Shown: positions 6,937 through 14,950, counted from the stretch's first letter. The stretch is 24,350 nucleotides of DNA from JBHIFB01 sp046760905 (GCA_046760905.1 JBHIFB010000042.1:1-24350), one strand, 5' to 3'. Numbers and translations are program-made. Notes: generated by a model not told the origin, from the letters alone.

Positions 6937-9252
6937 TTGGAGAGGATCGGTGTGCTCTACCTCATGCCATGGCTGATCGTCGGTGGTGCTGAGAATCAGA
7001 TCGTGCAAACTCTCAATTTCATCGACCGAAGAAAATTCAGGCCCGTGGTGTGTTGCATAAGAGAACCAGGATTGCTGTATGCCGAGCTGCAGAAACTCGG
7101 TATAAGGACATACTGCCTAAACATTAGGCCCAGGTATGGAGGGAGCATTCTGGTGGCTCTCGACAGGATACTGCAGATAATCAGGCGTGAGAACATCCAG
7201 GTGTTACAGGCCATGGAGTTCAATGCGAGGGTCCTGGGCGCTATTGCGGCGAAGTTATCCGGCGTTGCGGTCAGTCTTTCGGCAGAACACTACACCGGCG
7301 AATGGCGTGAGCCGAGGTACAAGAGGATTGTTAAACGCTTGACCATCCCACTTGTGGACAGGATAATCTGTGTTGCCCAGGCGCAGAAGAAATACCTCGT
7401 CGAGGATAGGGGAATACCGCCGGAGAAAATCGAAGTGATTCACAACGGCATAGATCTGAGCAAGTTCAATCCACGTGCCGAGGTCACGTTAAAGAAATCG
7501 GATTTCTCGATCCCGGATAAGAGTCCAGTGGCCGGGATAGTGGCAGCACTCAGGCCCGAGAAGGCTCACCACGTATTCCTGAAAGCGGCGAAGAAAGTTC
7601 TTGAAGAAGTGAATGATGCATATTTTCTGATCGTAGGTGATGGGACGAGACGCCTTGAGCTCGAGAAGCTGAGTAGAGACCTCGGGATATCGGAAAGAAC
7701 CATATTCACAGGAACGAGAAAGGACATACCTGAAATACTCTCCCTTCTTGACGTGGTTGTGCTCAGCTCCTATCCGGTGGTCGAGACTTTCCCGGTTGCC
7801 CTTCTCGAGGCGATGGCAATGGAGAATCCTGTCGTATCGACAAGGGTGAGCGGTGTTCCAGAGATGGTCATAGATGGTAAGAATGGATTCCTGGTGCCGG
7901 TCGGGGATTGGAATAAACTGGCGGAGGCGATCTCGAGGGTGCTCAAGGATCGGGAGCAGGCCAGGCATATGGGAAAAACCGGCAGGAAAATAGTTGAGGA
8001 AAATTTCACGATACAGCATACTGTGAGAAAGCATGAAGAGCTGTATATACGATTGCTGGGCCTGAAAGGGCGAAAGGGAAGGAAGGTTCCTTCCGGCAGG
8101 AAAAAAAAGAAGCCGACCATTCTCCACCTCATCCACGGCAGGACCTACAGTGGAGGCGAACATTCACTCTACCTACTATATAAATACATCAACAAGCAGA
8201 AATTTCATCCCATCGTCGTTTGTCTTGAAGATGGTTTACTGAGACAGAGACTGGAAGGACTCGGCCTGGAAGTACACTGCATGGATACCGATGCCATGCT
8301 GCCATTTCACACCGTTCCAAGGATATTACGCCTCGCACGAAGGGAGAATGCCGATCTCATCATCAATCAGACAACCAGGACAACAGTTATCGGTCGGCTG
8401 ATCTCGATGATCACCAGAAAACCGAATATCACCGTCATCCAGGCCCCAATCCTCAGGGACACGAACACCACACAGCCGATGTGGTTGAACTATTACATAG
8501 AAAGGCTCACTGGATTTTTCTCGGACAGACATATCGTCGTGAACAGGTCCATGAGAAGGGAGATGATCGAATGGGGAAGAGAACCGGAAAGGGTTCGGAC
8601 CATATACAACAGCGTGGATCCCGAATACCTTGATTACAGCTCGAAAAACACCATATTCAAGAGGGAGTTCGAAGTGACCCCGGAGAGGCCCTCAGCGGGT
8701 ATGATAGCCTCGTTCAGGCCCAGGAAAGGGGCTGAACATCTGATAAGGGCAATGCCCGCGGTCATCGAGAAAATACCTGACGCTGTACTCTTCATGATAG
8801 GACACGGTGAATGGGTGAGGGGAAAAGACTATATTGCCAGTTTGAAGGAGCTCTCGGAATCTGTCGGTGTTAGTGATTCGGTGATATTTACCGGCTTCAG
8901 GAGCGACATCCCTCAGATCGTCTCGGAACTGGATGTGTTGATACTCCCCTCGATTTTTGGGGAAGGTTCCTCCCTGACACTTCTTGAGGCAATGGGGCTC
9001 GGATGCCCGGCAATTGCGACCGCTACAGAGGGAAACGTCGAACTCATTGAAGACGGAGTGAACGGGATACTGGTCCCACCGGCTAACAGCTCTGCTCTCG
9101 CCGATGCGATAGTCACGATATTTCAAGATAGGAAGAGGGCCAGGGAGATGGGCGATGCGGCCAGACGGAAGGTAATCGAAAGTTTTCTGGCAGACAGAAT
9201 GGCCGATAAATATACCGAGATTTTCGAGGAAGTTATTGATCTGAACCAATAA
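6937..9252 (+). CDS. Tandem-domain GT4 glycosyltransferase (two complete GT-B modules fused)
   Basis: A 771-residue protein with two complete GT4 glycosyltransferases in series. Domain 1 (1-375) starts VLYLMPWLIVGGAE and has VIHNGID (167-173), GDGTRR and the retaining-GT E-x7-E motif with E283 and E291. Domain 2 (393-771) restarts with ILHLIHGRTYSGGE, has IYNSVD (556-561) and E-x7-E with E676 and E684. The linker (375-392) is strongly basic (GRKGRKVPSGRKKKKP). The two halves differ, so this is not a recent duplication. The start is taken as TTG at 6937: AGGAGG (6921-6926) is 10 bp upstream, whereas the TTG at 6928 is only 1 bp from it. Both modules probably add successive sugars to a lipid-linked glycan on the cytoplasmic side. 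Confidence 0.9.
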   Translation: MERIGVLYLMPWLIVGGAENQIVQTLNFIDRRKFRPVVCCIREPGLLYAELQKLGIRTYCLNIRPRYGGSILVALDRILQIIRRENIQVLQAMEFNARVLGAIAAKLSGVAVSLSAEHYTGEWREPRYKRIVKRLTIPLVDRIICVAQAQKKYLVEDRGIPPEKIEVIHNGIDLSKFNPRAEVTLKKSDFSIPDKSPVAGIVAALRPEKAHHVFLKAAKKVLEEVNDAYFLIVGDGTRRLELEKLSRDLGISERTIFTGTRKDIPEILSLLDVVVLSSYPVVETFPVALLEAMAMENPVVSTRVSGVPEMVIDGKNGFLVPVGDWNKLAEAISRVLKDREQARHMGKTGRKIVEENFTIQHTVRKHEELYIRLLGLKGRKGRKVPSGRKKKKPTILHLIHGRTYSGGEHSLYLLYKYINKQKFHPIVVCLEDGLLRQRLEGLGLEVHCMDTDAMLPFHTVPRILRLARRENADLIINQTTRTTVIGRLISMITRKPNITVIQAPILRDTNTTQPMWLNYYIERLTGFFSDRHIVVNRSMRREMIEWGREPERVRTIYNSVDPEYLDYSSKNTIFKREFEVTPERPSAGMIASFRPRKGAEHLIRAMPAVIEKIPDAVLFMIGHGEWVRGKDYIASLKELSESVGVSDSVIFTGFRSDIPQIVSELDVLILPSIFGEGSSLTLLEAMGLGCPAIATATEGNVELIEDGVNGILVPPANSSALADAIVTIFQDRKRAREMGDAARRKVIESFLADRMADKYTEIFEEVIDLNQ
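8101..8183 (+). promoter_or_regulatory. Possible -1 slippage site in the GT4-GT4 linker
   Basis: The linker codes for a Lys run as AAA AAA AAG, so the 0-frame contains A-AAA-AAG, the heptamer used for -1 frameshifting in E. coli dnaX. It follows an AGGAAGG stretch and a short GGAAG-GTTC-CTTCC stem about 12 bp upstream. A -1 shift would end at TAA 8181-8183 after 24 codons and release domain 1 alone. Poly-A is expected by chance in a Lys-rich linker, so this is only a candidate. Confidence 0.2.
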
Positions 9253-9254
9253 AC

Positions 9255-9268
9255 ACCTCGCGTGAGGT
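9255..9268 (+). promoter_or_regulatory. Short hairpin holding the ribosome site of the radical SAM gene
   Basis: ACCTC-GCGT-GAGGT forms a 5-bp stem whose 3' arm is the GAGG ribosome site, 9 bp before the ATG at 9277. It begins 2 bp after the stop of the GT4 fusion, so a terminating ribosome would open it. That would couple translation of the two genes. The stem is short and could be chance. Confidence 0.35.
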
Positions 9269-9276
9269 AGTCTGAG

Positions 9277-10731
9277 ATGAAAATCCTGATTGGATACCCT
9301 CCGCTTTCAGGCAAAGGCAGCCCGATGCTAACGCAGAACAGGCAATTTCAATGGTACCATGTGCCGGCATATATATTCCCGCTAGTACCTGCTTCTGCTG
9401 CCACCCTACTCTCCCGGGAAGGCTTCGATGTAATCTGGGCCGATGGGATTACAGAGAGGGCGAATGGGGAAGAGTACCGCAAAATGCTCACTGAGGAGAG
9501 ACCTGACATTGCAGCGTTCGAAACAAAAACGCCCGTGATCCAGCAGCACTGGGAGATGATTGACAGGTTCAAGGATATACTGCCTTCCACGAAATTCGCA
9601 CTCATGGGAGATCACGTGACAGCCCTGCCCGAAGAATCTTTCCAAAATTCGAAAGTCGACTTCGTAATAACGGGCGGGCACTACGACTTTCTACTCCTCG
9701 GTATCGCAAGACATCTTTCCCAGGGTGTGGAGCTTCCGCCGGGCATCTACTTCAGAGACGGCGGATCGGTACAGAACACGGGGCCTTTCGAAGTGATCCA
9801 GGATCTTAACTCCCTTCCATTCATCGACCGCAAACTCACGAAGGCGCACATGTATTTCGAAAAATGGAAGCGAAGAGATCCGTTCATGTACACCATGGCG
9901 GGAAGGGACTGTCCCTGGGGAAAGTGCACGTTCTGTGCATGGACGACGATTCACCCACAGTTCTCTGTCAGGACTCCCGAAAGCCTCCTTGATGAGATCG
10001 GATTTCTAATAGAGGAGCATGGAGTAAGGGAAATCTTCGACGACACCGGGAACTTTCCAGGCGGATCCTGGCTCAGGAAATTCTGCGAGGGAATGATCGA
10101 GAGGGGATACAACGAGGAGATACTATTCTCATGCAACATGCGCTTCTCAGACGTGAAACCGAAAACGGTCGAGCTGATGAAAAAAGCCGGGTTCAGGAAG
10201 ATAAAATCCGGTCTTGAGTCTGCGAACCAGGAAACACTCGATCGCATTTCGAAAGGAATCAGGGTTGAGGATATAGTGAACGGCTGCAGGATTGCGAGCG
10301 AAGCTGGGCTGGAAGTCCAGCTGACAATCATGGTCGGCTACCCGTGGGAGACGCGAAAACAGGCATTAAAGACCCTCGAGCTCGCACGCTCCCTTATGAG
10401 CTCCGGTGCGGCCGAAATGCTCCAGTCGACAGTAGTTGTTCCCTACCCAGGCACAAAACTCTATCAGGAAGCACTCGATAACGACTGGTTCAGGATTGAT
10501 CCCCGGGAATATAACAGGTACGATATGACCGAAACCGTCTTGAAAATGCCTGATATGGAACCAGAAGATGTGATAAAGATCTGCGGTGATATATACAAGA
10601 CGTTCCTCACACCTAAGTTCGTCCTGAGAAACATGTCGAAAATCAGGAGCTGGGAGGACGCCAGCTACCTCCTGAGAGGTGCGAAGGCGGTTGTTGGTCA
10701 CATCCTTGACTTCGTGAAAATCCGCAGCTGA
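9277..10731 (+). CDS. B12-binding radical SAM protein (BchE-like class)
   Basis: A 484-residue enzyme. Residues 1-150 form a cobalamin-binding-like Rossmann domain: PLVPASAATLL and MGDHVTALPEE (110-120) match the family, but the D-x-H-x-x-G base-off motif is absent. The radical SAM core (about 200-420) has the iron-sulfur cysteines in DCPWGKCTFCAW at C212, C217 and C220. The spacing is C-x4-C-x2-C, one residue longer than the usual C-x3-C-x2-C. GLESANQETLDRISKG and VVVPYPGTKLY are typical of BchE/HpnJ-like members. Such enzymes methylate or cyclise unactivated carbons; the substrate here may be a glycan, its lipid carrier or another metabolite. It is the last gene of the plus-strand set, 24 bp after the GT4 fusion. 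Nothing in the sequence fixes the reaction. Confidence 0.88.
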   Translation: MKILIGYPPLSGKGSPMLTQNRQFQWYHVPAYIFPLVPASAATLLSREGFDVIWADGITERANGEEYRKMLTEERPDIAAFETKTPVIQQHWEMIDRFKDILPSTKFALMGDHVTALPEESFQNSKVDFVITGGHYDFLLLGIARHLSQGVELPPGIYFRDGGSVQNTGPFEVIQDLNSLPFIDRKLTKAHMYFEKWKRRDPFMYTMAGRDCPWGKCTFCAWTTIHPQFSVRTPESLLDEIGFLIEEHGVREIFDDTGNFPGGSWLRKFCEGMIERGYNEEILFSCNMRFSDVKPKTVELMKKAGFRKIKSGLESANQETLDRISKGIRVEDIVNGCRIASEAGLEVQLTIMVGYPWETRKQALKTLELARSLMSSGAAEMLQSTVVVPYPGTKLYQEALDNDWFRIDPREYNRYDMTETVLKMPDMEPEDVIKICGDIYKTFLTPKFVLRNMSKIRSWEDASYLLRGAKAVVGHILDFVKIRS

Positions 10732-10794
10732 ATCTTCTTCATCTTCAGATGCTACCTACCCATCTCGAAGCAGAACACCCTCGATCGATAATCA
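10732..10794. other. Convergent intergenic stretch without a clear terminator
   Basis: Between the radical SAM stop and the decayed AhpD-like gene the two transcripts converge. I see no GC-rich hairpin with a U-run on either strand, only the small palindrome TCGATCGA. Termination here may be Rho-type or the transcripts may overlap. Confidence 0.4.
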
Positions 10795-11149
10795 TCAATA
10801 CCTGTAACCGCTCGCTTCTTCCTCGGTATATTCGACGCCAAGCCCAAGGGCAATTTAGCTGCCCTAGCCTCTCTTTATCCTTCCAGTAATGGTTCAGAGC
10901 GTTAGAATGATGATTCACGCAATAATCGCATGAATTTGCTGCTGAGGCGACAACAGCGATCATCTCTCATTCCTCACGGGCAAGGCCGTCATCGGCAAAC
11001 ATGATTGTCATATAGAGATTCATGTGCGCCTTCATGGCCCCGGGATTCAAGCTGTGGACCTTCATGATATTCGCTATCTTTCCGCGTTGGCGCCTCATCG
11101 TGCGATAGGCCTCCTTCAACTCCCCTCCGGCTTCTCCCTCATCGATCAC
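10795..11149 (-). pseudogene. Decayed AhpD-like / carboxymuconolactone decarboxylase-fold gene
   Basis: Read on the minus strand, the frame beginning at a GTG (11149) gives VIDEGEAGGELKEAYRTMR and continues to DDGLAREE, where an in-frame TGA (10967-10969) interrupts it. The same frame then resumes EMIAVVASAANSCDYCVNHH, the AhpD-type active-site segment with C-x-x-C and a nearby His. The stop stands where relatives have Arg (REREMIA), consistent with CGA to TGA. About 40 codons later, near 10855, the reading frame must shift by one base to keep a plausible continuation (ALGLGVEYTEEEAS), which stops early at 10795. Family-like residues (LESWIT) also lie upstream of the first possible start. Nonsense, frameshift and truncation together indicate a dead peroxidase-related gene. 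It begins 14 bp after the rhodanese gene, its likely former operon partner. Confidence 0.75.
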
Positions 11150-11163
11150 TGTGATCCAGGACT

Positions 11164-11652
11164 CTAGTTAGCCCCCCCTTCAGCTTGCTTTTCCCGGGAT
11201 CCCACGACTGCAAATCCCTCCTTCTTCCATCCTGTTATGCCACCGAGCATGTTATAAGAGTTCGAAAAGCCCTTCTTTCTCATGATCTTGAGTGCTGCGG
11301 CACTGCGTCTACCCGACCGGCAGTAAACGAGATACTTTTTACCCTTGTCAAGTTTTCCGAGCTCCTTTTCGAAATCGGAGGATTTGTAATCCAGGTTCAC
11401 AGCATCTTCGAGGTGTTCTACCTCAAACTCCGCAGGTGTTCTCACGTCCAGTACTATGAAATCCGGATTGTCTGCCTCTTTAAGAATCATGGCGCTGGCC
11501 TCTTTCGGCGTGACGTCTATCTTTGCCTCCTGCTCTGTCCCTCCGCCAGCCTTGCCGGATTTCTCCCCTCCACATGCCGGAATGATCAGAACCGGGAATA
11601 TGAGAAGACTTAAGATTAAAACGGTGCTGAATTTCCTTATCAACTTGTACAT
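11164..11652 (-). CDS. Rhodanese-domain lipoprotein
   Basis: A 162-residue envelope lipoprotein. A basic N-terminus and hydrophobic core (residues 1-26) end in IIPACG with the lipidated Cys at 27, followed by a Gly/Lys-rich flexible linker to about 45. The single rhodanese domain (50-155) has FIVLDVRTPAEFEVEH and the active-site loop YCRSGRRS with the sulfur-accepting C111, so the catalytic Cys is intact. Such exported rhodaneses are thought to handle sulfur or redox chemistry at the membrane; the substrate is unknown. The ATG has AGGAGG about 10 bp upstream. The gene is 75 bp after the flippase stop and 14 bp before the decayed AhpD-like gene, another thiol-redox fold. It may be a functional pair separate from glycan synthesis. 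Confidence 0.9.
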   Translation of the reverse strand: MYKLIRKFSTVLILSLLIFPVLIIPACGGEKSGKAGGGTEQEAKIDVTPKEASAMILKEADNPDFIVLDVRTPAEFEVEHLEDAVNLDYKSSDFEKELGKLDKGKKYLVYCRSGRRSAAALKIMRKKGFSNSYNMLGGITGWKKEGFAVVGSREKQAEGGAN

Positions 11653-11691
11653 AGTGTCAGAACCTCCTTCTTTGTGCTTGTCCTGCTTCAG

Positions 11692-11718
11692 ATACTAGAA
11701 ACAGGGTCTTTTTGTGAA
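11692..11718 (-). promoter_or_regulatory. Weak possible promoter for the rhodanese gene
   Basis: On the minus strand TTCACA (11718-11713) and TAGTAT (11697-11692) lie 15 bp apart, about 40 bp before the rhodanese ATG. The -35 matches 5 of 6 consensus bases and the -10 matches 4 of 6, but the spacing is short. Confidence 0.22.
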
Positions 11719-11727
11719 AGTTCCCAC

Positions 11728-13224
11728 CTACCGTGCCGGCTCCCTTTTTATCCAGCCTGCGACTTCATGTAACTTCTCTTTCCTGATATATCCCATAGAC
11801 CTGAGGATAGCTAAATATATTATGAATATGACGAATTTCAGCCAGAGTAGCGTCAGCGGTCCGCCCCAGTCTATAAGCCTTGCCGCTGACATCAGCACGA
11901 CTGACAGCAGTAACACTCTCCCCGCTCTTGATATATCGAATTGAATCCTGTGAACTGCCTGGGCTTTCCGGTAGATCAGTGATATGAGCATCGCGAATGA
12001 GATCAGTGTCGTCACCGCGGCGCCCCATGCTCCATAACGCGGGATGATGATCAGATTAAGGACCAGGTTTAAAGATGCCGAAGCCATTCCAGCCTTTGCG
12101 ATGAATGCAGTCTGATCCTCCAGATAGATCCCTGCAAGAAATATTATGTGCAATCCGAAGAGGATGTATGAAAATGCGATCAGGGGCACTATACCCATTG
12201 TGCTGAAGTATGACTTCTCAACCAGCACCCTATATATCTCAGGTAGAAATGTACATATCAGGAAAAATATGAGGCTCAGGATTACAGCGGTGATCTCGAA
12301 GGCCCTTGCGTACATCCTGCTTGCATCAGGCTCATCTGAAACTCTGAATATAAAGGGAACCCATGCGAATCTGAAGCCTGTGATGAACAGGTTAATAGCC
12401 ATACCGAACTTGTAGCTGAGCGCATAGAGACCCGTCTCTTCGAGTCCTCTGAAGTAGCGTATCAGGTACTGGTCTGAGAGGTTCATGAGCATCATCGATA
12501 TCATGGAAGGAATGAAAGGAAGCCCGAAACGGAGAAGACGCCTTAGAGCCTCCAGCGAAAACCGCCAGCCGATGTTCTTCATGACCAGGGGAAGAAGCAG
12601 GAGAAGCAGCAGGATCGATGCAATGAGATTAGCCAGCATAGCACCGAAAGGTCCCATGCGTAAATACGCCACGAAGATGACATTCGCGGCGAGGGCTGTG
12701 ACGAGCTGAGTGACTATGAAGAAGAGGAATGTTTTTGAAAGATTGAGGGCTCTTAGAAGCAAAAGAGGTATTTGAACTGTCGATTCAACCAGAAGAACGA
12801 GTATCACAACAGTCACTATCTTCTGTTCATCGGGAGTCCCGAATAGGAAATCAGATACTGTCTCTGCATTCACGATCATAACTATTGAGAGAACCATATC
12901 GATGACTATGACGCTCCATAATGTTGTGCTGAATACCCGCCTGCGCTTCTCCTCGTCTTCTGAATCGAGGTAGTACCGGAAGAAGGCAGTTGTCATCCCG
13001 AAAGAATACAGGATCTGAAAGAAGGCAATGAAGAGTAGAGACAGCTGCAGGATTCCGTATTCACCCGGTGACATGAACCTGGTATATATCGGTATCAGAA
13101 GAAAGCCGACCAGCTTTCTCGCCAGATCCCCCAGGCCATAGATGAAAGTATGCTTGAAGAGACCGCTGACTGAGGATTTCTTTATCACTTTCGATCCCGG
13201 ACTGAATTTTAAATAGAGGATCAT
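11728..13224 (-). CDS. Polysaccharide flippase, Wzx/MATE-like (MVF superfamily)
   Basis: A 498-residue polytopic protein with about 12-14 hydrophobic segments spread along its length, typical of the Wzx/PST group that flips lipid-linked oligosaccharides across the inner membrane. The N-terminal FIYGLGDLARKLVGFLLIPI and YTRFMSPGEYGILQL are family hallmarks: an amphipathic start, then the Tyr-Thr-Arg loop before helix 2. Charged loops such as DSEDEEKRRR alternate with the helices. The ATG at 13224 overlaps the stop of the FemAB-like gene as ATGA, so the two are translationally coupled. It is the last glycan gene of the minus-strand series. The glycan it moves is presumably the one built by the two converging gene sets, but this is inference. 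Confidence 0.92.
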   Translation of the reverse strand: MILYLKFSPGSKVIKKSSVSGLFKHTFIYGLGDLARKLVGFLLIPIYTRFMSPGEYGILQLSLLFIAFFQILYSFGMTTAFFRYYLDSEDEEKRRRVFSTTLWSVIVIDMVLSIVMIVNAETVSDFLFGTPDEQKIVTVVILVLLVESTVQIPLLLLRALNLSKTFLFFIVTQLVTALAANVIFVAYLRMGPFGAMLANLIASILLLLLLLPLVMKNIGWRFSLEALRRLLRFGLPFIPSMISMMLMNLSDQYLIRYFRGLEETGLYALSYKFGMAINLFITGFRFAWVPFIFRVSDEPDASRMYARAFEITAVILSLIFFLICTFLPEIYRVLVEKSYFSTMGIVPLIAFSYILFGLHIIFLAGIYLEDQTAFIAKAGMASASLNLVLNLIIIPRYGAWGAAVTTLISFAMLISLIYRKAQAVHRIQFDISRAGRVLLLSVVLMSAARLIDWGGPLTLLWLKFVIFIIYLAILRSMGYIRKEKLHEVAGWIKREPAR

Positions 13225-14195
13225 CCATTGCTGGCTTCAGCAATGTGCAGAACGTATGTCGGTCTTACATAACCTCTCGCAAGAAACCCCTCCTTAAACC
13301 TCGTTAATCCCCAGTTCGGGACCATCTCGATGGACGAGGTACCCAGATCGTAGTATGTAAAACCGGCGTCCCTGGCCCAGCATGCGGATTCATACATGAG
13401 TATATTCGCGACTCTCGCCGATCTGCCTTCCGCTAACTGGCATAGGTACATGTTCAGAACTGTCTTCCTGGCGGCAACGAATAGTAGAGTACCTCCCACT
13501 ATCTCACCATCAATCACTGCCGTGAAAAGCCGTATCCTGTCGGGAAGGAGCAGATGGATTCGCTCCAGATCGGCAAGTGAATGTGTTGGAAGGACTTTCT
13601 TCTCGGCTCTGTCCGCGCATAGGATTTCGTGGAACGGTCCGAATTGTTGAGATGGTTTAACCCTCACTCCACAACGGTTTGCCTTCCCCACCGCCCGACG
13701 ATATGAGCTCTTCAGGGCAGATTCGCTGAAACCCGGGAGATATATTATTTCCGTTACCTCGCCCTTTGACATCCTGAAGCCGGAGGCGAGGAGGCAATAT
13801 TCCTGAACCTGATCCTGCCGCTGGAGATAAACGATTGGGGGCAAGGTGATTTCAATCCCACCGATGCTCGATTTTACGGCAAATCGAATCATCGCTTCCA
13901 CTATTTCATGCACATCCTCCACTCCAAGATTCCCTGGCAGAAGCAGCCCTCCCCAGGATGCGCCGTAGGGAGAAGCAAGCACATCCTTTCCAGACCTCTC
14001 AAGTATGGCAGCAGGCATTGCCGATATTAGCCTATCATTGCGAAAGAAAAGGAGGTGACTTGTCTTAAACTTGGAGTCAGGGTGATAGGAAAGGAATTTC
14101 AGATCATGGAATATCGTTGCGTTATGAGCCCTTGCGAGGAGATCCTTCCAGCGCTTCTCATATTCATTATCATAGAGCTTCACCCGAATTGACAT
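13221..14195 (-). CDS. FemAB/BioF2-like acyltransferase of the GNAT fold
   Basis: A 324-residue protein with the doubled GNAT layout of FemABX peptidyltransferases and the exopolysaccharide-associated 'FemAB-like' group. The first half has YHPDSKFKTSHLLFFRND and SPYGASWGGLL (75-85). The second has SYRRAVGKANRCGVRV (164-179), the substrate-gating helix pattern, and YYDLGTSS (281-288) with FKEGFLARGY (300-309), the family's C-terminal signature. Members attach an aminoacyl or acyl group to an amine, so here the amino group of an aminosugar or peptide is a plausible acceptor. The ATG at 14195 has GAGG 5 bp before it, while the GTG at 14201 abuts that site, so 14195 is chosen. It overlaps the amidohydrolase gene by 16 bp and the flippase gene by 4 bp. 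It could equally be a simple acetyltransferase. Confidence 0.82.
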   Translation of the reverse strand: MSIRVKLYDNEYEKRWKDLLARAHNATIFHDLKFLSYHPDSKFKTSHLLFFRNDRLISAMPAAILERSGKDVLASPYGASWGGLLLPGNLGVEDVHEIVEAMIRFAVKSSIGGIEITLPPIVYLQRQDQVQEYCLLASGFRMSKGEVTEIIYLPGFSESALKSSYRRAVGKANRCGVRVKPSQQFGPFHEILCADRAEKKVLPTHSLADLERIHLLLPDRIRLFTAVIDGEIVGGTLLFVAARKTVLNMYLCQLAEGRSARVANILMYESACWARDAGFTYYDLGTSSIEMVPNWGLTRFKEGFLARGYVRPTYVLHIAEASNG

Positions 14196-14950
14196 CGGCA
14201 CCTCGAGGATGTGACGAGTCTCAACGCGTTTTTGCCCAATATCAGCGACTTCTCCTGTTCCGTCATGGAACAGAGCTCTATCACTGACATGTATATCGAT
14301 GGATGACCGAGTGAAAAATCACTTCCAAACAGGAACCTGTTCGCACCCAGCTCCCTGATACCCTTCTCGAGGTTCCAGTACTCTCTTATACTCTCGGTGC
14401 CGAATAAAACGTTTTGAAGCTTCTGACTCACTACATCTCTAATGGCAGCTGTCTGAAGCTGTGGCATATCACCACCCATGTGACTCAGGACGAAACTCAA
14501 TTCCGGCAATTGGCGCGCACGCTCGAGGGCAAAGCTGAATCCTGAAACCTCCCGCCACCTGCCGCAGTGAATGATAACAGGGAATGCGTTTTCCCTCGAG
14601 AACTCGAAGAATGGGGTGTAAGCGGAATCAGTCACCGGTTTTCCGGCATAGGAGGGATGGAACTTGAGACCACTGATCCACCTTCTCTCCCTCTCGATAA
14701 ACTCCATGAAATCTTTTTTCTCCAGGTCCACCCAGGGGAAGAAATAGGCCTCGAAGCCTTCCTTTCCTGGATCGAATTTCTTGAATTCGGAAAGCAGCGT
14801 CTCGTTATCCTTCGAATCAGTCGGGAAGAAGTAACAGGCTTTCACGCCAGATCTCTTGAGCTCAGAAACCGTTTCGCTGAGACTCAGGTTCCTGCCGGAA
14901 TAGGCAGGATCCTCCCATCTCCCCACATGCACGTGAGCATCAACTACCAT
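14180..14950 (-). CDS. TIM-barrel metal-dependent amidohydrolase (amidohydro-related, ACMSD-like)
   Basis: A 256-residue enzyme of the amidohydrolase superfamily with its metal ligands in order: H6 and H8 in VDAHVH at the end of strand 1, K96/H98 in GLKFHPS, H128 in IIHCG, H157 in LSHMGGD and D211 in FGSDF. This set usually binds one divalent metal and activates water to cleave an amide, ester or lactone, or decarboxylates. The ATG at 14950 is chosen because GGAG lies 5 bp upstream and the protein then opens directly with the first strand; a longer frame from 15010 adds a basic, unrelated stretch. It overlaps the formyltransferase gene by 11 bp, which ties it to that enzyme. A role in removing or processing the formyl group is possible but untested. 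Confidence 0.85.
   Translation of the reverse strand: MVVDAHVHVGRWEDPAYSGRNLSLSETVSELKRSGVKACYFFPTDSKDNETLLSEFKKFDPGKEGFEAYFFPWVDLEKKDFMEFIERERRWISGLKFHPSYAGKPVTDSAYTPFFEFSRENAFPVIIHCGRWREVSGFSFALERARQLPELSFVLSHMGGDMPQLQTAAIRDVVSQKLQNVLFGTESIREYWNLEKGIRELGANRFLFGSDFSLGHPSIYMSVIELCSMTEQEKSLILGKNALRLVTSSRCRCQFG

Noticed and set aside
7489..8163. 224-codon open frame on the minus strand inside the GT4 fusion
   Set aside because: It is opposite the end of GT4 domain 1 and the linker, with His/Arg-rich composition lacking any recognisable fold.
10967..10969. In-frame TGA of the AhpD-like gene read as selenocysteine or tryptophan
   Set aside because: The codon is not at the active-site Cys positions, relatives have Arg there, and a later frameshift and early stop show the gene is broken anyway.
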